Assembly (NCBI RefSeq): GCF_020447225.1
Contig: NZ_JAJAEO010000188.1
Span: 1 to 64,000 of the forward strand
Reading direction: 5' to 3'
DNA from: Methylophaga pinxianii
GTDB taxonomy: Bacteria; Pseudomonadota; Gammaproteobacteria; Nitrosococcales; Methylophagaceae
Length of the DNA: 64,000 nt
The notes beneath the pieces are model-generated. The model made no database searches. It was not told the DNA's origin and was given only the letters and a program-made list of their open reading frames with translations. A program made the translations under genes and the position numbers. Shown here piece by piece: positions 20,294 to 29,361 of the stretch. Position 1 is the stretch's first letter, and the number at the start of each line of letters is the position of its first letter.

Positions 20294-21175
20294 ATGATCG
20301 AACGAGCACATTTACGTATCATTCACGCTCTGGCAGAAAATGGCAGTTTAACGGCTGCGGCCAATGCATTGTTTCTGACCCAATCAGCTTTATCTCATCA
20401 GATTCGTTATCTGGAGCAGAAACTGGAGGTCAGCCTTTGGCAACGTGATGGACGCAAGTTAAGACTGACTCAGGCAGGCGAACTGATGTTACAGGTTGCT
20501 CAACAGGTTTTACCGGTATTGGAGCAAACCGAACAAACCTTGCAGGCTTATGCTGAGGGTCGGGCAGGCATTTTGCGGCTGGGAGTGGAGTGTCATCCCT
20601 GTTATGAGTGGTTGAAAAAAATCCTGGCCGTGTATCTGCGAGAAATGCCACAAATGGATGTGGATATCGTGCATCAATTCCAGTTTTCCGGAATGGAGGG
20701 GTTGTTAAACCACCATATTGATTTGCTGGTGACCCCGGATGCGGTTAAGCAATTGGGCGTGATTTATCAGCCTATGTTTGATTACGAACTGGTTTTGCTG
20801 GTGGCTGCAGATCATCCATTAAGCAAAAAGACATACATAGATGCAGTGGCACTGCAGCACGAATTATTACTGACCTTTCCGGTCGCACATGAACGTCTTG
20901 ATGTGTTTACACAGTTTTTAATGCCAGCAGGCATTCACCCACGAACAAAAGCAATGCAGTCGATGGATATTATGGTGCAGATGGTCGCTTTACAAAGAGG
21001 GGTAACCGTTTTACCCAACTGGTTGGCAATGGAGTTTTGCCAATCCTTACCGGTAAAAGCAATTCGATTGGGACAAAACGGCTTGGCCAAAACACTGTTT
21101 GCGGCCATCAGAGAAACAGATCAGGCTGTAGGCTATTTGCAAAAGTTTATTTTTCTGGGTAAACAGTCCAATTAA
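20294..21175 (+). CDS. metR: LysR-type regulator MetR
   Basis: A 293-residue LysR-type activator. IERAHLRIIHALAENGSL at the start and QSALSHQIRYLEQKLEV in the helix-turn-helix are characteristic of MetR, which uses homocysteine as co-activator and controls metE. Divergence from metE matches the enterobacterial arrangement. The effector domain has FSGMEGLLNHHIDLLVTPD. Confidence comes from both sequence and position. Confidence 0.9.
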   Translation: MIERAHLRIIHALAENGSLTAAANALFLTQSALSHQIRYLEQKLEVSLWQRDGRKLRLTQAGELMLQVAQQVLPVLEQTEQTLQAYAEGRAGILRLGVECHPCYEWLKKILAVYLREMPQMDVDIVHQFQFSGMEGLLNHHIDLLVTPDAVKQLGVIYQPMFDYELVLLVAADHPLSKKTYIDAVALQHELLLTFPVAHERLDVFTQFLMPAGIHPRTKAMQSMDIMVQMVALQRGVTVLPNWLAMEFCQSLPVKAIRLGQNGLAKTLFAAIRETDQAVGYLQKFIFLGKQSN

Positions 21176-21194
21176 AAAATAATACTATCTGTTA

Positions 21195-21995
21195 TTACTG
21201 TTCATCCAATACCCGGTAAAGGATCTCTCGAATAGATTGCGGCTCAAAAGGTTTATCCAAAATAGCAGATACCCCCGCTTGCTCGATTTGGCCGAGACGA
21301 GTCTGATTTTGCTCACTGGTGACCACCAGAATCGGCACAAAGGTATTGCCCATTTCGCGACGAATATGTTCAACCAGTGCCTGCCCATCCATTTCGGGCA
21401 TATTTAAATCTGTGACCACCAAATCAACACTGTGATGTTTCAGCTTTTCAATGGCTTCAATACCATTTTCAGCCTGATGAATATGGTGGATGCCCATATT
21501 CTGAAACACCCGACAAAAATGATTACGTGACACTAAACTGTCATCTACCAGTAAAACTTCGAGCTGCTCTACTTCATAATTTTGTAACTCGATCTCGGTT
21601 GGATCAATATGCTGTAAGGTTGTGCGGATAGCCCTGTGCAAATTTGCATGATCAAAAGGCTTAGGAAGAATTGCTACAACACCTGATTGGCGTAAGGGTT
21701 CGAGCATTTCAATATTTGATTCACTGGAAATCAGCATAAAGTGCGTATTCTCCAGATTATCGATTCGGCGTATTGAGGTGAGTAACTCTGTTGCAGTCAT
21801 ATCAGGCAAATACATTGCGCTGATCACCAGATCGGGAGGATACTTTTGCATGGCGACAATGGCTTGAGCACCATCATGAACCCCGTCAATCTTGCTTACA
21901 CCAGCCTGGCGTAATTCGCGCATGATAATTTTCAGCTGAACAGAAGAGGGTTCAACTAATAATATCGAGAGCTCTGACTCATTAAGTGAATACAT
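21195..21995 (-). CDS. Tandem receiver-domain response regulator, first domain degenerate
   Basis: A 266-residue protein made of two CheY-like receiver domains and no output domain. The second (about 146-266) is intact: LLVDDS, phosphoacceptor Asp in VVTDLNMPEMDG, and conserved Lys in LDKPF. The first (about 9-125) has LLVEPS in place of the acidic pair and Ala instead of the phosphoacceptor in LVISAMYLPDM, but keeps Lys in LPKPF, so it probably cannot be phosphorylated. I chose the ATG at 21995, 13 nt after the upstream stop. No kinase is adjacent. It is the last gene of the gpmI-envC-ctpA run. Confidence 0.8.
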   Translation of the reverse strand: MYSLNESELSILLVEPSSVQLKIIMRELRQAGVSKIDGVHDGAQAIVAMQKYPPDLVISAMYLPDMTATELLTSIRRIDNLENTHFMLISSESNIEMLEPLRQSGVVAILPKPFDHANLHRAIRTTLQHIDPTEIELQNYEVEQLEVLLVDDSLVSRNHFCRVFQNMGIHHIHQAENGIEAIEKLKHHSVDLVVTDLNMPEMDGQALVEHIRREMGNTFVPILVVTSEQNQTRLGQIEQAGVSAILDKPFEPQSIREILYRVLDEQ

Positions 21996-22008
21996 GCTAA
22001 TTCCGTTT

Positions 22009-22563
22009 TTAGCGAATAACGAGGCCGGTTTCAACTTTTCGGCGAGTCGTTTCATCCATCAATTTTTCAATAATCATCAATGCAAAGGCTATTGCTGTTC
22101 CAGGCCCCCGGGATGTGATGACTTTATTGTCACAGACTACAGCTTCGTTACTGAGTTTTATGGCTGGCCATTCAGCACCGTCAATTGCACCTGGGTAGCA
22201 ACTGATTTTCAGACCGTCTAGTACACCACTTTGGGCTAAAACGATGGGAGCCGCGCAGATTGCACCTATCCATTTTCCGTCGTTATATAAACGTTTAATT
22301 AGCCTATGAATACGTGGATCAGCGTTCAAATTATTCGTGCCGGGTTGCCCACCGGGCAAAATCACCATATCAAACTCGTCAGCTATCACTGCCTCCAGTG
22401 TGGTGTCCGCTACTAATCGGACACCACGGCTGGCAGTAATTTGTAGATTTTGCGTTAAACTTGCAGCAATAACCTGTATCTCCGCCCTTCTGAGAATATC
22501 AATCAGAGTTACGGCTTCAAGTTCTTCACAACCCTCAGCAAGCGGTATGAGTACAGTTACCAT
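22009..22563 (-). CDS. DJ-1/PfpI family protein (YajL-like)
   Basis: A 184-residue single-domain protein of the DJ-1 superfamily. Cys103 in GAICAAP sits at the nucleophile elbow and is paired with the Glu cluster EGCEELE at 10-16, as in YajL and DJ-1. Members are oxidative-stress chaperones, glyoxalases or deglycases; the last activity is disputed. GGQPGTNNL and SRGPGTAIAFA motifs support the YajL group. It sits 12 nt after ctpA and 13 nt before the receiver gene. Confidence 0.88.
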   Translation of the reverse strand: MVTVLIPLAEGCEELEAVTLIDILRRAEIQVIAASLTQNLQITASRGVRLVADTTLEAVIADEFDMVILPGGQPGTNNLNADPRIHRLIKRLYNDGKWIGAICAAPIVLAQSGVLDGLKISCYPGAIDGAEWPAIKLSNEAVVCDNKVITSRGPGTAIAFALMIIEKLMDETTRRKVETGLVIR

Positions 22564-22575
22564 AAAGAGCTAAGA

Positions 22576-23895
22576 TTAACGGTTACTCATGATACTCATA
22601 CCTTTCAGCAGGTTAAGTGCTTGAGAAAGCGGATAATCACGAAGTGCTAAAGGTTGTTTGTCTTCTTCCTCTGCAGAAGAGGTTTCACTTTTTTCTGCTT
22701 CTTCCAACAGACCATTTTCCAAATGACGGCTCAAATCCACTTCGCGCAATGGTTGGAAACCATTGTCTTCAGCGGCACTGATTTGTAGAGCATCCAATTT
22801 GATATCCGGTTCAATACCATCTGCCTGAATCGAGCGACCGGAAGGCGTGTAGTAACGTGCCGTTGTCATTTTGACAGCCGTTTCATTGGTCAGAGGCATA
22901 ACCGTTTGTACAGAGCCCTTGCCAAAGGTTTTAGTACCCAAGATGACAGCACGTTTATGGTCTTGCAACGCGCCAGCAACGATTTCAGAAGCCGAGGCTG
23001 ACCCACCATTTACCAATACAACAATAGGTGCGCCGTTCAGCATATCACCGGGCTTGGCATGGAATTTCTGGTCTGAATCTTCTATACGACCATCGGTATA
23101 CACAATCATACCTTTATTCAAAAAGGCGTCAGATACCTCAACAGCGGCATCCAACACACCACCTGGATTATTACGCAAATCCAGAACCAGCCCGTTTAAC
23201 TTGCCACCATTGTCTGTTTTTAGTTGATTAATCGCATCCCGCAGGTTTTCACCTGTTGGAGACTGGAAAGTGCTGATACGAACATAACCATAACCCGATT
23301 CCAGTGTCTCAGTACGGACACTTTTCACTTTAATAATCGCACGTGTTAACTCGAGTTTAAGCGGCTTGTCTGCGCCTTCACGAATGATGGTCAGCACGAT
23401 TTTACTGCCGGGCTCGCCACGCATAATATCCACCGCTTCGGCCAGACTCAGGCCTTTCACAGGAGTATCGTCAAGACGAATGATCAAATCGCCAGATTTA
23501 ACACCAGCCTCCGCAGCAGGTGTTTCATCAATTGGAGCCACCACTTTGACAAAGCCGTCTTCCATTGAGACTTCAATACCAAGACCACCAAACTCACCTG
23601 AAGTGCCTTCCCGCAAATCCTTGAATTCGCCTAGATCCAAATAGGCTGAATGCGGGTCAAGACCAGATAGCATTCCGCGAATAGCATTCTCGAGAAGCTC
23701 CTTATCCTCTACCGGTTCAACATAACTACTTTTGATGCGACCGAATATTTCAGAAAAAGCCCTGAGATCATCAATTGGCAAGTCAGGTTTTACGATAGGG
23801 TTCTTATCGGCTAGTACCATTTGGCCAAAAATCAATGTGATGCCGATAATGACACCCGCTGTTACCAGCGCAAAATCACGTTTCAAAAAGCGCAT
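22576..23895 (-). CDS. ctpA: C-terminal processing protease CtpA (S41 family)
   Basis: A 439-residue secreted or membrane-anchored serine protease. There is an N-terminal hydrophobic segment (10-29), a PDZ domain (about 105-175) and an S41 catalytic domain. Ser301 and Lys326 (GGSASASE and TFGKGSVQ), 25 residues apart as in Tsp, form the catalytic dyad. The C-terminal tail is acidic. Such proteases trim periplasmic proteins, including murein hydrolases in some species. It directly follows envC, so cell-wall remodelling is a reasonable context. Confidence 0.93.
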   Translation of the reverse strand: MRFLKRDFALVTAGVIIGITLIFGQMVLADKNPIVKPDLPIDDLRAFSEIFGRIKSSYVEPVEDKELLENAIRGMLSGLDPHSAYLDLGEFKDLREGTSGEFGGLGIEVSMEDGFVKVVAPIDETPAAEAGVKSGDLIIRLDDTPVKGLSLAEAVDIMRGEPGSKIVLTIIREGADKPLKLELTRAIIKVKSVRTETLESGYGYVRISTFQSPTGENLRDAINQLKTDNGGKLNGLVLDLRNNPGGVLDAAVEVSDAFLNKGMIVYTDGRIEDSDQKFHAKPGDMLNGAPIVVLVNGGSASASEIVAGALQDHKRAVILGTKTFGKGSVQTVMPLTNETAVKMTTARYYTPSGRSIQADGIEPDIKLDALQISAAEDNGFQPLREVDLSRHLENGLLEEAEKSETSSAEEEDKQPLALRDYPLSQALNLLKGMSIMSNR

Positions 23896-23919
23896 ATAAA
23901 CTTTATTCCTTATTTCTAA

Positions 23920-25065
23920 TTAACCTTGCTTGCGCAGCCATTGCATAGGATTAGTCGGACTGCCTTTATGACGAACTTCAAAATATAACCCCGCGGTTTG
24001 TCTCACACCTTGATCCCCGCTTTGTGCTATCGCTTCCCCTGCCTTTACTGTATCTCCAGTAGTTTTAAGCAGACTATCGTTATTGCCATAAAGTGTCATG
24101 AATTGTTCACCATGATCGATAATGATTAATAAACCAAAGCCTTTCATCCAATCAGCAAAGACGATACGTCCATCGGCACTAGCTTTTACTGCGGTCCCTT
24201 TCTCAGAGGCTATCAGTATGCCCTTCCAGTTGAGTTTATCAAGATTACGTTGGCTACCATAGCTTGCCAGTATTTTTCCAGTTAAAGGCCATTGCAATTT
24301 CCCACTAAGACTTGAAAAACGTTGGTTTGGTTTCACAGAAGTAGCAGGCGGTGGTCTTTTTGCGGCTTTTTTGGCAAGTGAGTTCAATAATGCCTGCAAA
24401 TCTTTCTCTTCTTCTTTTAAGGCGGAAAGCTGGGCATCTTGACCAGAAATTTTCTTATTCAATGCTGCTAACGTTTTTTGTCGCTCAGCAGTTTGTTGTT
24501 TTAACGCTTCTTGTTGAGCCAACTGTTGCGCTTCAAGTTCCCCCAGATTTTTCTTGACTGCGTAGATGGCTTTTTCCTGTTCAGTTAAATTTTGTAACGT
24601 CGCCTGCAATACTTTAATTTGTTCCTGGCGTGCACTATGAAAATAACGGTAATACGTATTACTGCGACTAACACGTTCTGGTGATTGTTCTGATAACAGT
24701 ATCTTTAAATAGCTTGGCTGAGAATTGATAAACGCTGATCGAATCTGCGCATTCAGTGCCGCTAACTGTTGTTCCTGCTGCTGTTGAGTCTGACCCTGTT
24801 CTTGTTGAAGATTAAGTAATTCATCATCTTTAACAGCAATAGACTGTTTTATCTGGTTTAGTTCCCGATTAATTTCTGAAACTTTGAGGCTTTGCTTTTT
24901 TAATTGTTGTTGTAATTCAGCCTGGGTTTTTTTATTGAGGTTAATAGTTTTATCAAGCTCAGAAATTTCGCCACGAACCGCTTCCAGTTTTTTTGTTGAT
25001 GAAGGTTCAGCCGTTAAAGTAAAAGGCAAAACAATTCCCAACAATAGAACGATAAAGCGCGTCAT
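23920..25065 (-). CDS. envC: Murein hydrolase activator EnvC
   Basis: A 381-residue periplasmic protein with a signal peptide (1-18), a long coiled coil (about 25-240, rich in Gln, Leu and Lys) and a C-terminal LytM/M23-like domain (about 265-375, ILIASEKGTAVKASADGRIVF in two parts). The metal-binding His/Asp of active M23 peptidases are partly absent, as in EnvC, which activates AmiA/AmiB amidases at the division site instead of cutting peptidoglycan. The order gpmI-envC-ctpA is common in gammaproteobacteria. Confidence 0.9.
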   Translation of the reverse strand: MTRFIVLLLGIVLPFTLTAEPSSTKKLEAVRGEISELDKTINLNKKTQAELQQQLKKQSLKVSEINRELNQIKQSIAVKDDELLNLQQEQGQTQQQQEQQLAALNAQIRSAFINSQPSYLKILLSEQSPERVSRSNTYYRYFHSARQEQIKVLQATLQNLTEQEKAIYAVKKNLGELEAQQLAQQEALKQQTAERQKTLAALNKKISGQDAQLSALKEEEKDLQALLNSLAKKAAKRPPPATSVKPNQRFSSLSGKLQWPLTGKILASYGSQRNLDKLNWKGILIASEKGTAVKASADGRIVFADWMKGFGLLIIIDHGEQFMTLYGNNDSLLKTTGDTVKAGEAIAQSGDQGVRQTAGLYFEVRHKGSPTNPMQWLRKQG

Positions 25066-25076
25066 AAAACAGAGGT

Positions 25077-26609
25077 TCAGAGCAATTTTACCAATAGGTG
25101 ATTGTTCATTTCAGCCGGGATCGGTAAATCCAGCAAACTCAGCATGGTGGGGGCAATATCCGATAAACCTCCCTGCTCCGCGATGGTAGCCGGACGGCCA
25201 GCATAAATAAACGGTACCAGGTTACTGGTATGTGCGGTATGAGCCTGGCCTTTTTGATCATCCAGCATTTTTTCAGCATTACCGTGGTCAGCGGTAACAA
25301 CCATTTCGCCACCACATTCTTTCAGTGCTGACCAGATTTTACCTAAGCATTTGTCCAGTGTTTCAATGGCTTTGACGGTGGCATCAAAGTTACCGGTATG
25401 ACCCACCATGTCGGCATTGGCAAAGTTGCAAATAATGACATCATATTGATTGCTTTGAATGGCTTTAACCAGTTGTTCAGCAACTTCTGGCGCATTCATT
25501 TCAGGTTGTTGATCGTAGGTATTAACTTTGGGTGATGGAATCAGAATACGATCTTCTCCCTCATAAGGCGCATCACGTCCACCATTGAAAAAGAAAGTCA
25601 CATGCGCGTATTTTTCGGTTTCAGCAATACGTAATTGCTTTAATCCTACTGCAGAAATACATTCACCCAGTAGATTAGTGAGTTTTTCAGGTGGGAAAGC
25701 CACCGGAACAACAAAATCTTTTTTATACTCAGTTAACGTCACAAATTGCGACAATTTCGGCGTGCTTTGTTTCGGGAAACCTTCAAAGTCAGGATCAATA
25801 AAGCACTGTGTCATTTCACGAGCACGATCCGCACGAAAATTCATAAAAATAATGGCATCTCCATCTTCAATGGGAGCTGCCTCACCAATTACAGTAGGTT
25901 TAACAAATTCATCGGTCTCGCCGCGAGCATAAGCCTGTTCAACTGCTTCAATGGCATTGCTGGCGGTATAGTCGGCCTGAGCGTGGGCAACCAACTCGTA
26001 AGCCTGTTGAACCCGGTCCCAACGCTGGTCTCGATCCATCGCATAGAAACGCCCTACTACGCTGGCAAAACGTCCTTTGCCGGTTTCGTTGAAACATGCC
26101 TGCATCTTTTCGATATAAGATAAGGCGGATTTGGGAGAGGTGTCACGGCCATCAAGAAATGCATGTAAATATACTTTAGAGGCACCTCGTTCTGCGGCAA
26201 GTTTGACCATAGCTTGGATATGGCTTTCATGACTGTGAACGCCTCCATCGGAAAGCAAGCCAAAGATATGTAGTGCTTTATGATTGCGGACAATCTCGTC
26301 CACGATATCGGTCAGTGTCTGGTTAGAGAAAAATGAGCCAGTCTGAATAGCACGGCTAATCCGGGTAAACTCCTGGTAAACCACTCTGCCTGCGCCCATG
26401 TTGAGGTGACCCACTTCTGAGTTACCCATTTGTTCACCTGGTAAGCCAACACCGGCTCCAGATGCGTTAATCAATGTATGCGGGTAATCATTCCATAGCT
26501 GATCCCACACGGGGGTATTGGCAGCCATGATGGCATTATGCTGTGCCTCTTCACTATAGCCCCAACCATCCAGAATGATTAGCGCAAGTGGGCGATGCAT
26601 TTGGCTCAT
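25077..26609 (-). CDS. gpmI: Cofactor-independent phosphoglycerate mutase GpmI
   Basis: A 510-residue manganese enzyme that interconverts 3- and 2-phosphoglycerate. [10 protein letters not shown] at 10-19 and [15 protein letters not shown], with the phospho-acceptor Ser64, are diagnostic. [12 protein letters not shown] and [11 protein letters not shown] carry metal ligands. I chose the ATG at 26609, which has AGAGGA upstream; a TTG further upstream is not needed. It heads the co-directional run gpmI-envC-ctpA-DJ-1-receiver, with gaps of 11-24 nt. Confidence 0.97.
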   Translation of the reverse strand: MSQMHRPLALIILDGWGYSEEAQHNAIMAANTPVWDQLWNDYPHTLINASGAGVGLPGEQMGNSEVGHLNMGAGRVVYQEFTRISRAIQTGSFFSNQTLTDIVDEIVRNHKALHIFGLLSDGGVHSHESHIQAMVKLAAERGASKVYLHAFLDGRDTSPKSALSYIEKMQACFNETGKGRFASVVGRFYAMDRDQRWDRVQQAYELVAHAQADYTASNAIEAVEQAYARGETDEFVKPTVIGEAAPIEDGDAIIFMNFRADRAREMTQCFIDPDFEGFPKQSTPKLSQFVTLTEYKKDFVVPVAFPPEKLTNLLGECISAVGLKQLRIAETEKYAHVTFFFNGGRDAPYEGEDRILIPSPKVNTYDQQPEMNAPEVAEQLVKAIQSNQYDVIICNFANADMVGHTGNFDATVKAIETLDKCLGKIWSALKECGGEMVVTADHGNAEKMLDDQKGQAHTAHTSNLVPFIYAGRPATIAEQGGLSDIAPTMLSLLDLPIPAEMNNHLLVKLL

Positions 26610-26705
26610 GGAAATATCCTCTTGTAACGGGTTATGACGGCCTCCGGCTGTCAAAAACAGTGATCACTGCAAATCAACAACAATGCTGTGTATTATATGG
26701 GCTTT

Positions 26706-26719
26706 TGTAATCAATTACA
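26706..26719. promoter_or_regulatory. Inverted repeat upstream of the ArsR-like gene, possible operator
   Basis: TGTAAT-CA-ATTACA is a perfect 14-nt inverted repeat 57 nt before the regulator ATG. A second perfect palindrome, CAGTGATCACTG, lies at 26658-26669, nearer gpmI. ArsR-type dimers bind such repeats; binding here is inferred. Confidence 0.45.
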
Positions 26720-26776
26720 GTTGCAATCGTATTGGCAAACACCATTTCACAAGCCGGAAGCATTCAAATACACGCT

Positions 26777-27058
26777 ATGGACGCAGATATTGAACGTGCT
26801 GCATTTGCGTTGAAAGCAATGTCAAATCCCTTGCGGTTAAAAATTCTGTGCACTTTAGGCGATAAAGAATTGTCAGTACAGGATATTGTTGAACATGTTG
26901 GTACGACACAAAGTAATGTGTCTCAGCACCTTGCCAAGTTAAAAGAAAAAAACATTTTGGCAGCAAGAAGAGATGCAAACCGAATATTTTACCGTGTTAA
27001 AGATGATCGTCTGTTACGGTTGATAAGTATGATGTGCGAAGTATTTTGCGCAAAATAA
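26777..27058 (+). CDS. ArsR-family winged-helix regulator
   Basis: A 93-residue ArsR/SmtB-type repressor. AMSNPLRLKILCTLGDKELSV in two parts is followed by the recognition segment TTQSNVSQHLAKLKEKNIL. The metal-binding ELCVCDL motif is replaced by ELSVQDI, so it is probably not a classical metal sensor. Cys residues remain in KILCTLG and at the very end (MMCEVFC). The genes behind it, rhodanese and glutaredoxin, make a sulfur or redox signal plausible. I chose ATG 26777; an in-frame TTG upstream lies close to the candidate operator. Confidence 0.78.
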   Translation: MDADIERAAFALKAMSNPLRLKILCTLGDKELSVQDIVEHVGTTQSNVSQHLAKLKEKNILAARRDANRIFYRVKDDRLLRLISMMCEVFCAK

Positions 27059-27093
27059 GCATTGTTAATTATTTATAAATTTAGGGTTGTTTA

Positions 27094-27513
27094 ATGGAAA
27101 ATCTGGGCGAATTTATTGTTAATCATTGGATACTGTCCAGCTTGTTTGTTGTGCTGCTATGGTTGGTCTTCTCTGACTCATTAACGCGAAAACTCAGTGG
27201 ATTTAATACTGTCGATGTCACAACAGCAGTTAATTTAGTCAATCAGCAAAAAGGCTGTTTTGTTGATGTCCGTGATAAGGCAGCGTTTGAAAGTTCACAT
27301 ATTGTTGATTCAGTTAATGTGCCGTTGGCAGATATTGATTCGAATCTCAAATTATTGAAAAAGAAAGAACAACCTTTGGTCTTGGTCTGTGACAGTGGTC
27401 AACGAGCCAAGTCCGCCGCAAAAAAATTCAAAGCGAATGGCTACACCAATATTCATGTGATGTCAGGTGGCTTGCATGCATGGCGAGATGCCAAGTTGCC
27501 GCTGTTCAGCTAA
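27094..27513 (+). CDS. Membrane-anchored rhodanese-domain protein (YibN-like)
   Basis: A 139-residue protein with one N-terminal membrane helix (about 11-28) and a rhodanese domain (about 38-137). Cys99 in LVCDSGQRA is the persulfide-carrying residue. HIVDSVNVPLADI and MSGGLHAWRDAKLP are family motifs. Gene order rhodanese-grxC-secB-gpsA is common in gammaproteobacteria. It probably acts on sulfane sulfur at the cytoplasmic face of the membrane; the substrate is unknown. Confidence 0.88.
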   Translation: MENLGEFIVNHWILSSLFVVLLWLVFSDSLTRKLSGFNTVDVTTAVNLVNQQKGCFVDVRDKAAFESSHIVDSVNVPLADIDSNLKLLKKKEQPLVLVCDSGQRAKSAAKKFKANGYTNIHVMSGGLHAWRDAKLPLFS

Positions 27514-27529
27514 AAACGTGGAGCGTGTT

Positions 27530-27787
27530 ATGAGCAAAATCATCGTTTATTCATCTGCACATTGTCCATATTGCACTATGGCCAAGCAGTTGTTAGATCG
27601 TAAAGGTCTCAGTTATGACGAGATTCGGGTTGATCAGCATCCAGAAAAACGTGAAGAAATGATGCAAAAAAGTCAGCGCCGCACAGTGCCACAAATATTT
27701 GTTAATGGTAACGCTGTGGGGGGATTCACCGATTTGGTGGAAATAGACCGTTCAGGTCAACTCGATGCATTACTAGCAAAAAATTAA
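27530..27787 (+). CDS. grxC: Glutaredoxin 3
   Basis: An 85-residue dithiol glutaredoxin with active site C12-P-Y-C15, TVPQIF near 52 (cis-Pro loop) and GGF for glutathione binding. It reduces disulfides using glutathione. I chose the ATG at 27530, with GGAG 8 nt upstream; a longer in-frame reading would start inside the rhodanese gene. secB follows 21 nt downstream. Confidence 0.93.
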   Translation: MSKIIVYSSAHCPYCTMAKQLLDRKGLSYDEIRVDQHPEKREEMMQKSQRRTVPQIFVNGNAVGGFTDLVEIDRSGQLDALLAKN

Positions 27788-27808
27788 ATTTTAACGAGAG
27801 GGAAAATC

Positions 27809-28291
27809 ATGGCTGAAGAAAACGCAGCATCAACAGAAGAACAACAACCCAAGTTCATTATTCAAAAGATCTATACCAAAGATATTTCTTTTGAAACTCC
27901 TAATTCACCAACGATTTTCCGTGAAGAATGGAAGCCGAAACTGGACCTGCAATTAGGTAATGAATATACCAGACTGGATGAAGATACCCATGAAATTATT
28001 CTGATTGTTACGGTCACTGCCAAGGTAAATGATCAAGTTGCCTTTCTGGCTGAAGTGAAACAAGCCGGTATTTTCACATTAACGGGTTATAGCAAAGAAG
28101 AAATGGGCCCGCTGATTGGCAGCTATTGTCCGAATACCATTTTTCCATTTGCCCGCGAAGTCATTTCTGATGTGGTTATCAAAGGTGGTTTCCCACAATT
28201 AGTATTGGCTCCTGTGAATTTTGATGCCGTTTACAAGCACCAAATCGATCAAGCACGTCAGCAAATGGAAGCAGCACAAGCTACACATTAA
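27809..28291 (+). CDS. secB: Protein-export chaperone SecB
   Basis: A 160-residue cytosolic chaperone that keeps preproteins unfolded and hands them to SecA. FIIQKIYTKDISFETPNSP near 16-34 and the SYCPNTIFPFAREVISD motif near 110-126 are typical. An acidic N-terminal tail is present. GAGAGGGA lies upstream of the ATG. gpsA starts 16 nt downstream, the same neighbour as in many gammaproteobacteria. Confidence 0.96.
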   Translation: MAEENAASTEEQQPKFIIQKIYTKDISFETPNSPTIFREEWKPKLDLQLGNEYTRLDEDTHEIILIVTVTAKVNDQVAFLAEVKQAGIFTLTGYSKEEMGPLIGSYCPNTIFPFAREVISDVVIKGGFPQLVLAPVNFDAVYKHQIDQARQQMEAAQATH

Positions 28292-28307
28292 ATCTGTACA
28301 AACGGCA

Positions 28308-29333
28308 ATGACCGCTTCTAACTTAATGCCAACATTAGTTCTCGGTGCGGGTGCCTGGGGCACTGCACTAGCGATTGCTATGGCAAGAAACGGACATGAA
28401 GTTTGGCTTTGGGGTCGGGATAAAGAACAACTCTCGCGGATAGCGGCTGAACGGATGAACAGCCGCTATTTACCAGAGATACGTTTTCCTGAGACATTGA
28501 AAATTCAAATGGATCTGCAAAGTGCCTTGGAAAGTTGCCGTCATGTCATGATTTCGGTGCCCAGTGTGGCATTTAGCGAAATACTGCATGACATTAAACC
28601 TTTTCTTGGTGAAAACATCCCTATCAGCTGGGCGACCAAAGGGTTAACCCCTCACAATGGCCAGTTTTTGCATGATACGGCAATTGAAATACTTGGTCCT
28701 TCACATGCTTTGGCAGTGGTGTCAGGGCCCTCATTTGCTGCAGAAGTCGCTGCCGGATTACCCACCGCTTTAACGGTCGCTTCCCGCGATACAGTATTTG
28801 CCAAGGCATTGGCAAATGCGCTTCACGGGCCTGCATTGCGTGCCTACACTACCGACGATGTGCTGGGTGTTCAGATTGGCGGCACAGTGAAAAACGTACT
28901 GGCTATTGCTGCTGGGATTTGTGACGGTTTAGGCTATGGTGCGAATGCGCGGGCTGCATTGTTGACCCGCGGTATGGCCGAAATTATGCGTTTGGCCATG
29001 GTGTTAGGGGCAGAACCTGAAACCATGTTCGGATTATCTGGTATGGGTGATTTGATCCTGACATGTACCGATAATCAGAGTCGCAATCGGCAACTGGGTT
29101 TGGCGATTGGCTCTGGCCTTACAGTAGAAGAAGCTGTTCTAAAAGTCGGTAAGACGGTAGAGGGTATGCATGCTGCCAGAGAAGTATTATTGCGTGCTCA
29201 ACAAGCCGGTATTGAGATGCCAATTGTAGAACAGGTATGCAAAATCCTGTTTGAAGGGTACGATCCGCGCAAATCAGTTCAGGCATTATTATGTCGCGAA
29301 CAAAAAGCAGAATCTCCGGTAGTCGGAAAATAG
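28308..29333 (+). CDS. gpsA: Glycerol-3-phosphate dehydrogenase [NAD(P)+]
   Basis: A 341-residue enzyme that makes sn-glycerol-3-phosphate for phospholipids from dihydroxyacetone phosphate. The Rossmann motif VLGAGAWGTALA is at about 11-22, the catalytic Lys lies in GGTVKNVLAIAAG, and MRLAMVLG and GLSGMGDLILTC are family motifs. The start may be ATG 28308 or ATG 28326; neither has a clear ribosome site. Links to plsY (33 kb) in phospholipid synthesis. Confidence 0.95.
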   Translation: MTASNLMPTLVLGAGAWGTALAIAMARNGHEVWLWGRDKEQLSRIAAERMNSRYLPEIRFPETLKIQMDLQSALESCRHVMISVPSVAFSEILHDIKPFLGENIPISWATKGLTPHNGQFLHDTAIEILGPSHALAVVSGPSFAAEVAAGLPTALTVASRDTVFAKALANALHGPALRAYTTDDVLGVQIGGTVKNVLAIAAGICDGLGYGANARAALLTRGMAEIMRLAMVLGAEPETMFGLSGMGDLILTCTDNQSRNRQLGLAIGSGLTVEEAVLKVGKTVEGMHAAREVLLRAQQAGIEMPIVEQVCKILFEGYDPRKSVQALLCREQKAESPVVGK

Positions 29334-29361
29334 TGATACGAATTAAATTGAGGAAAATTAT

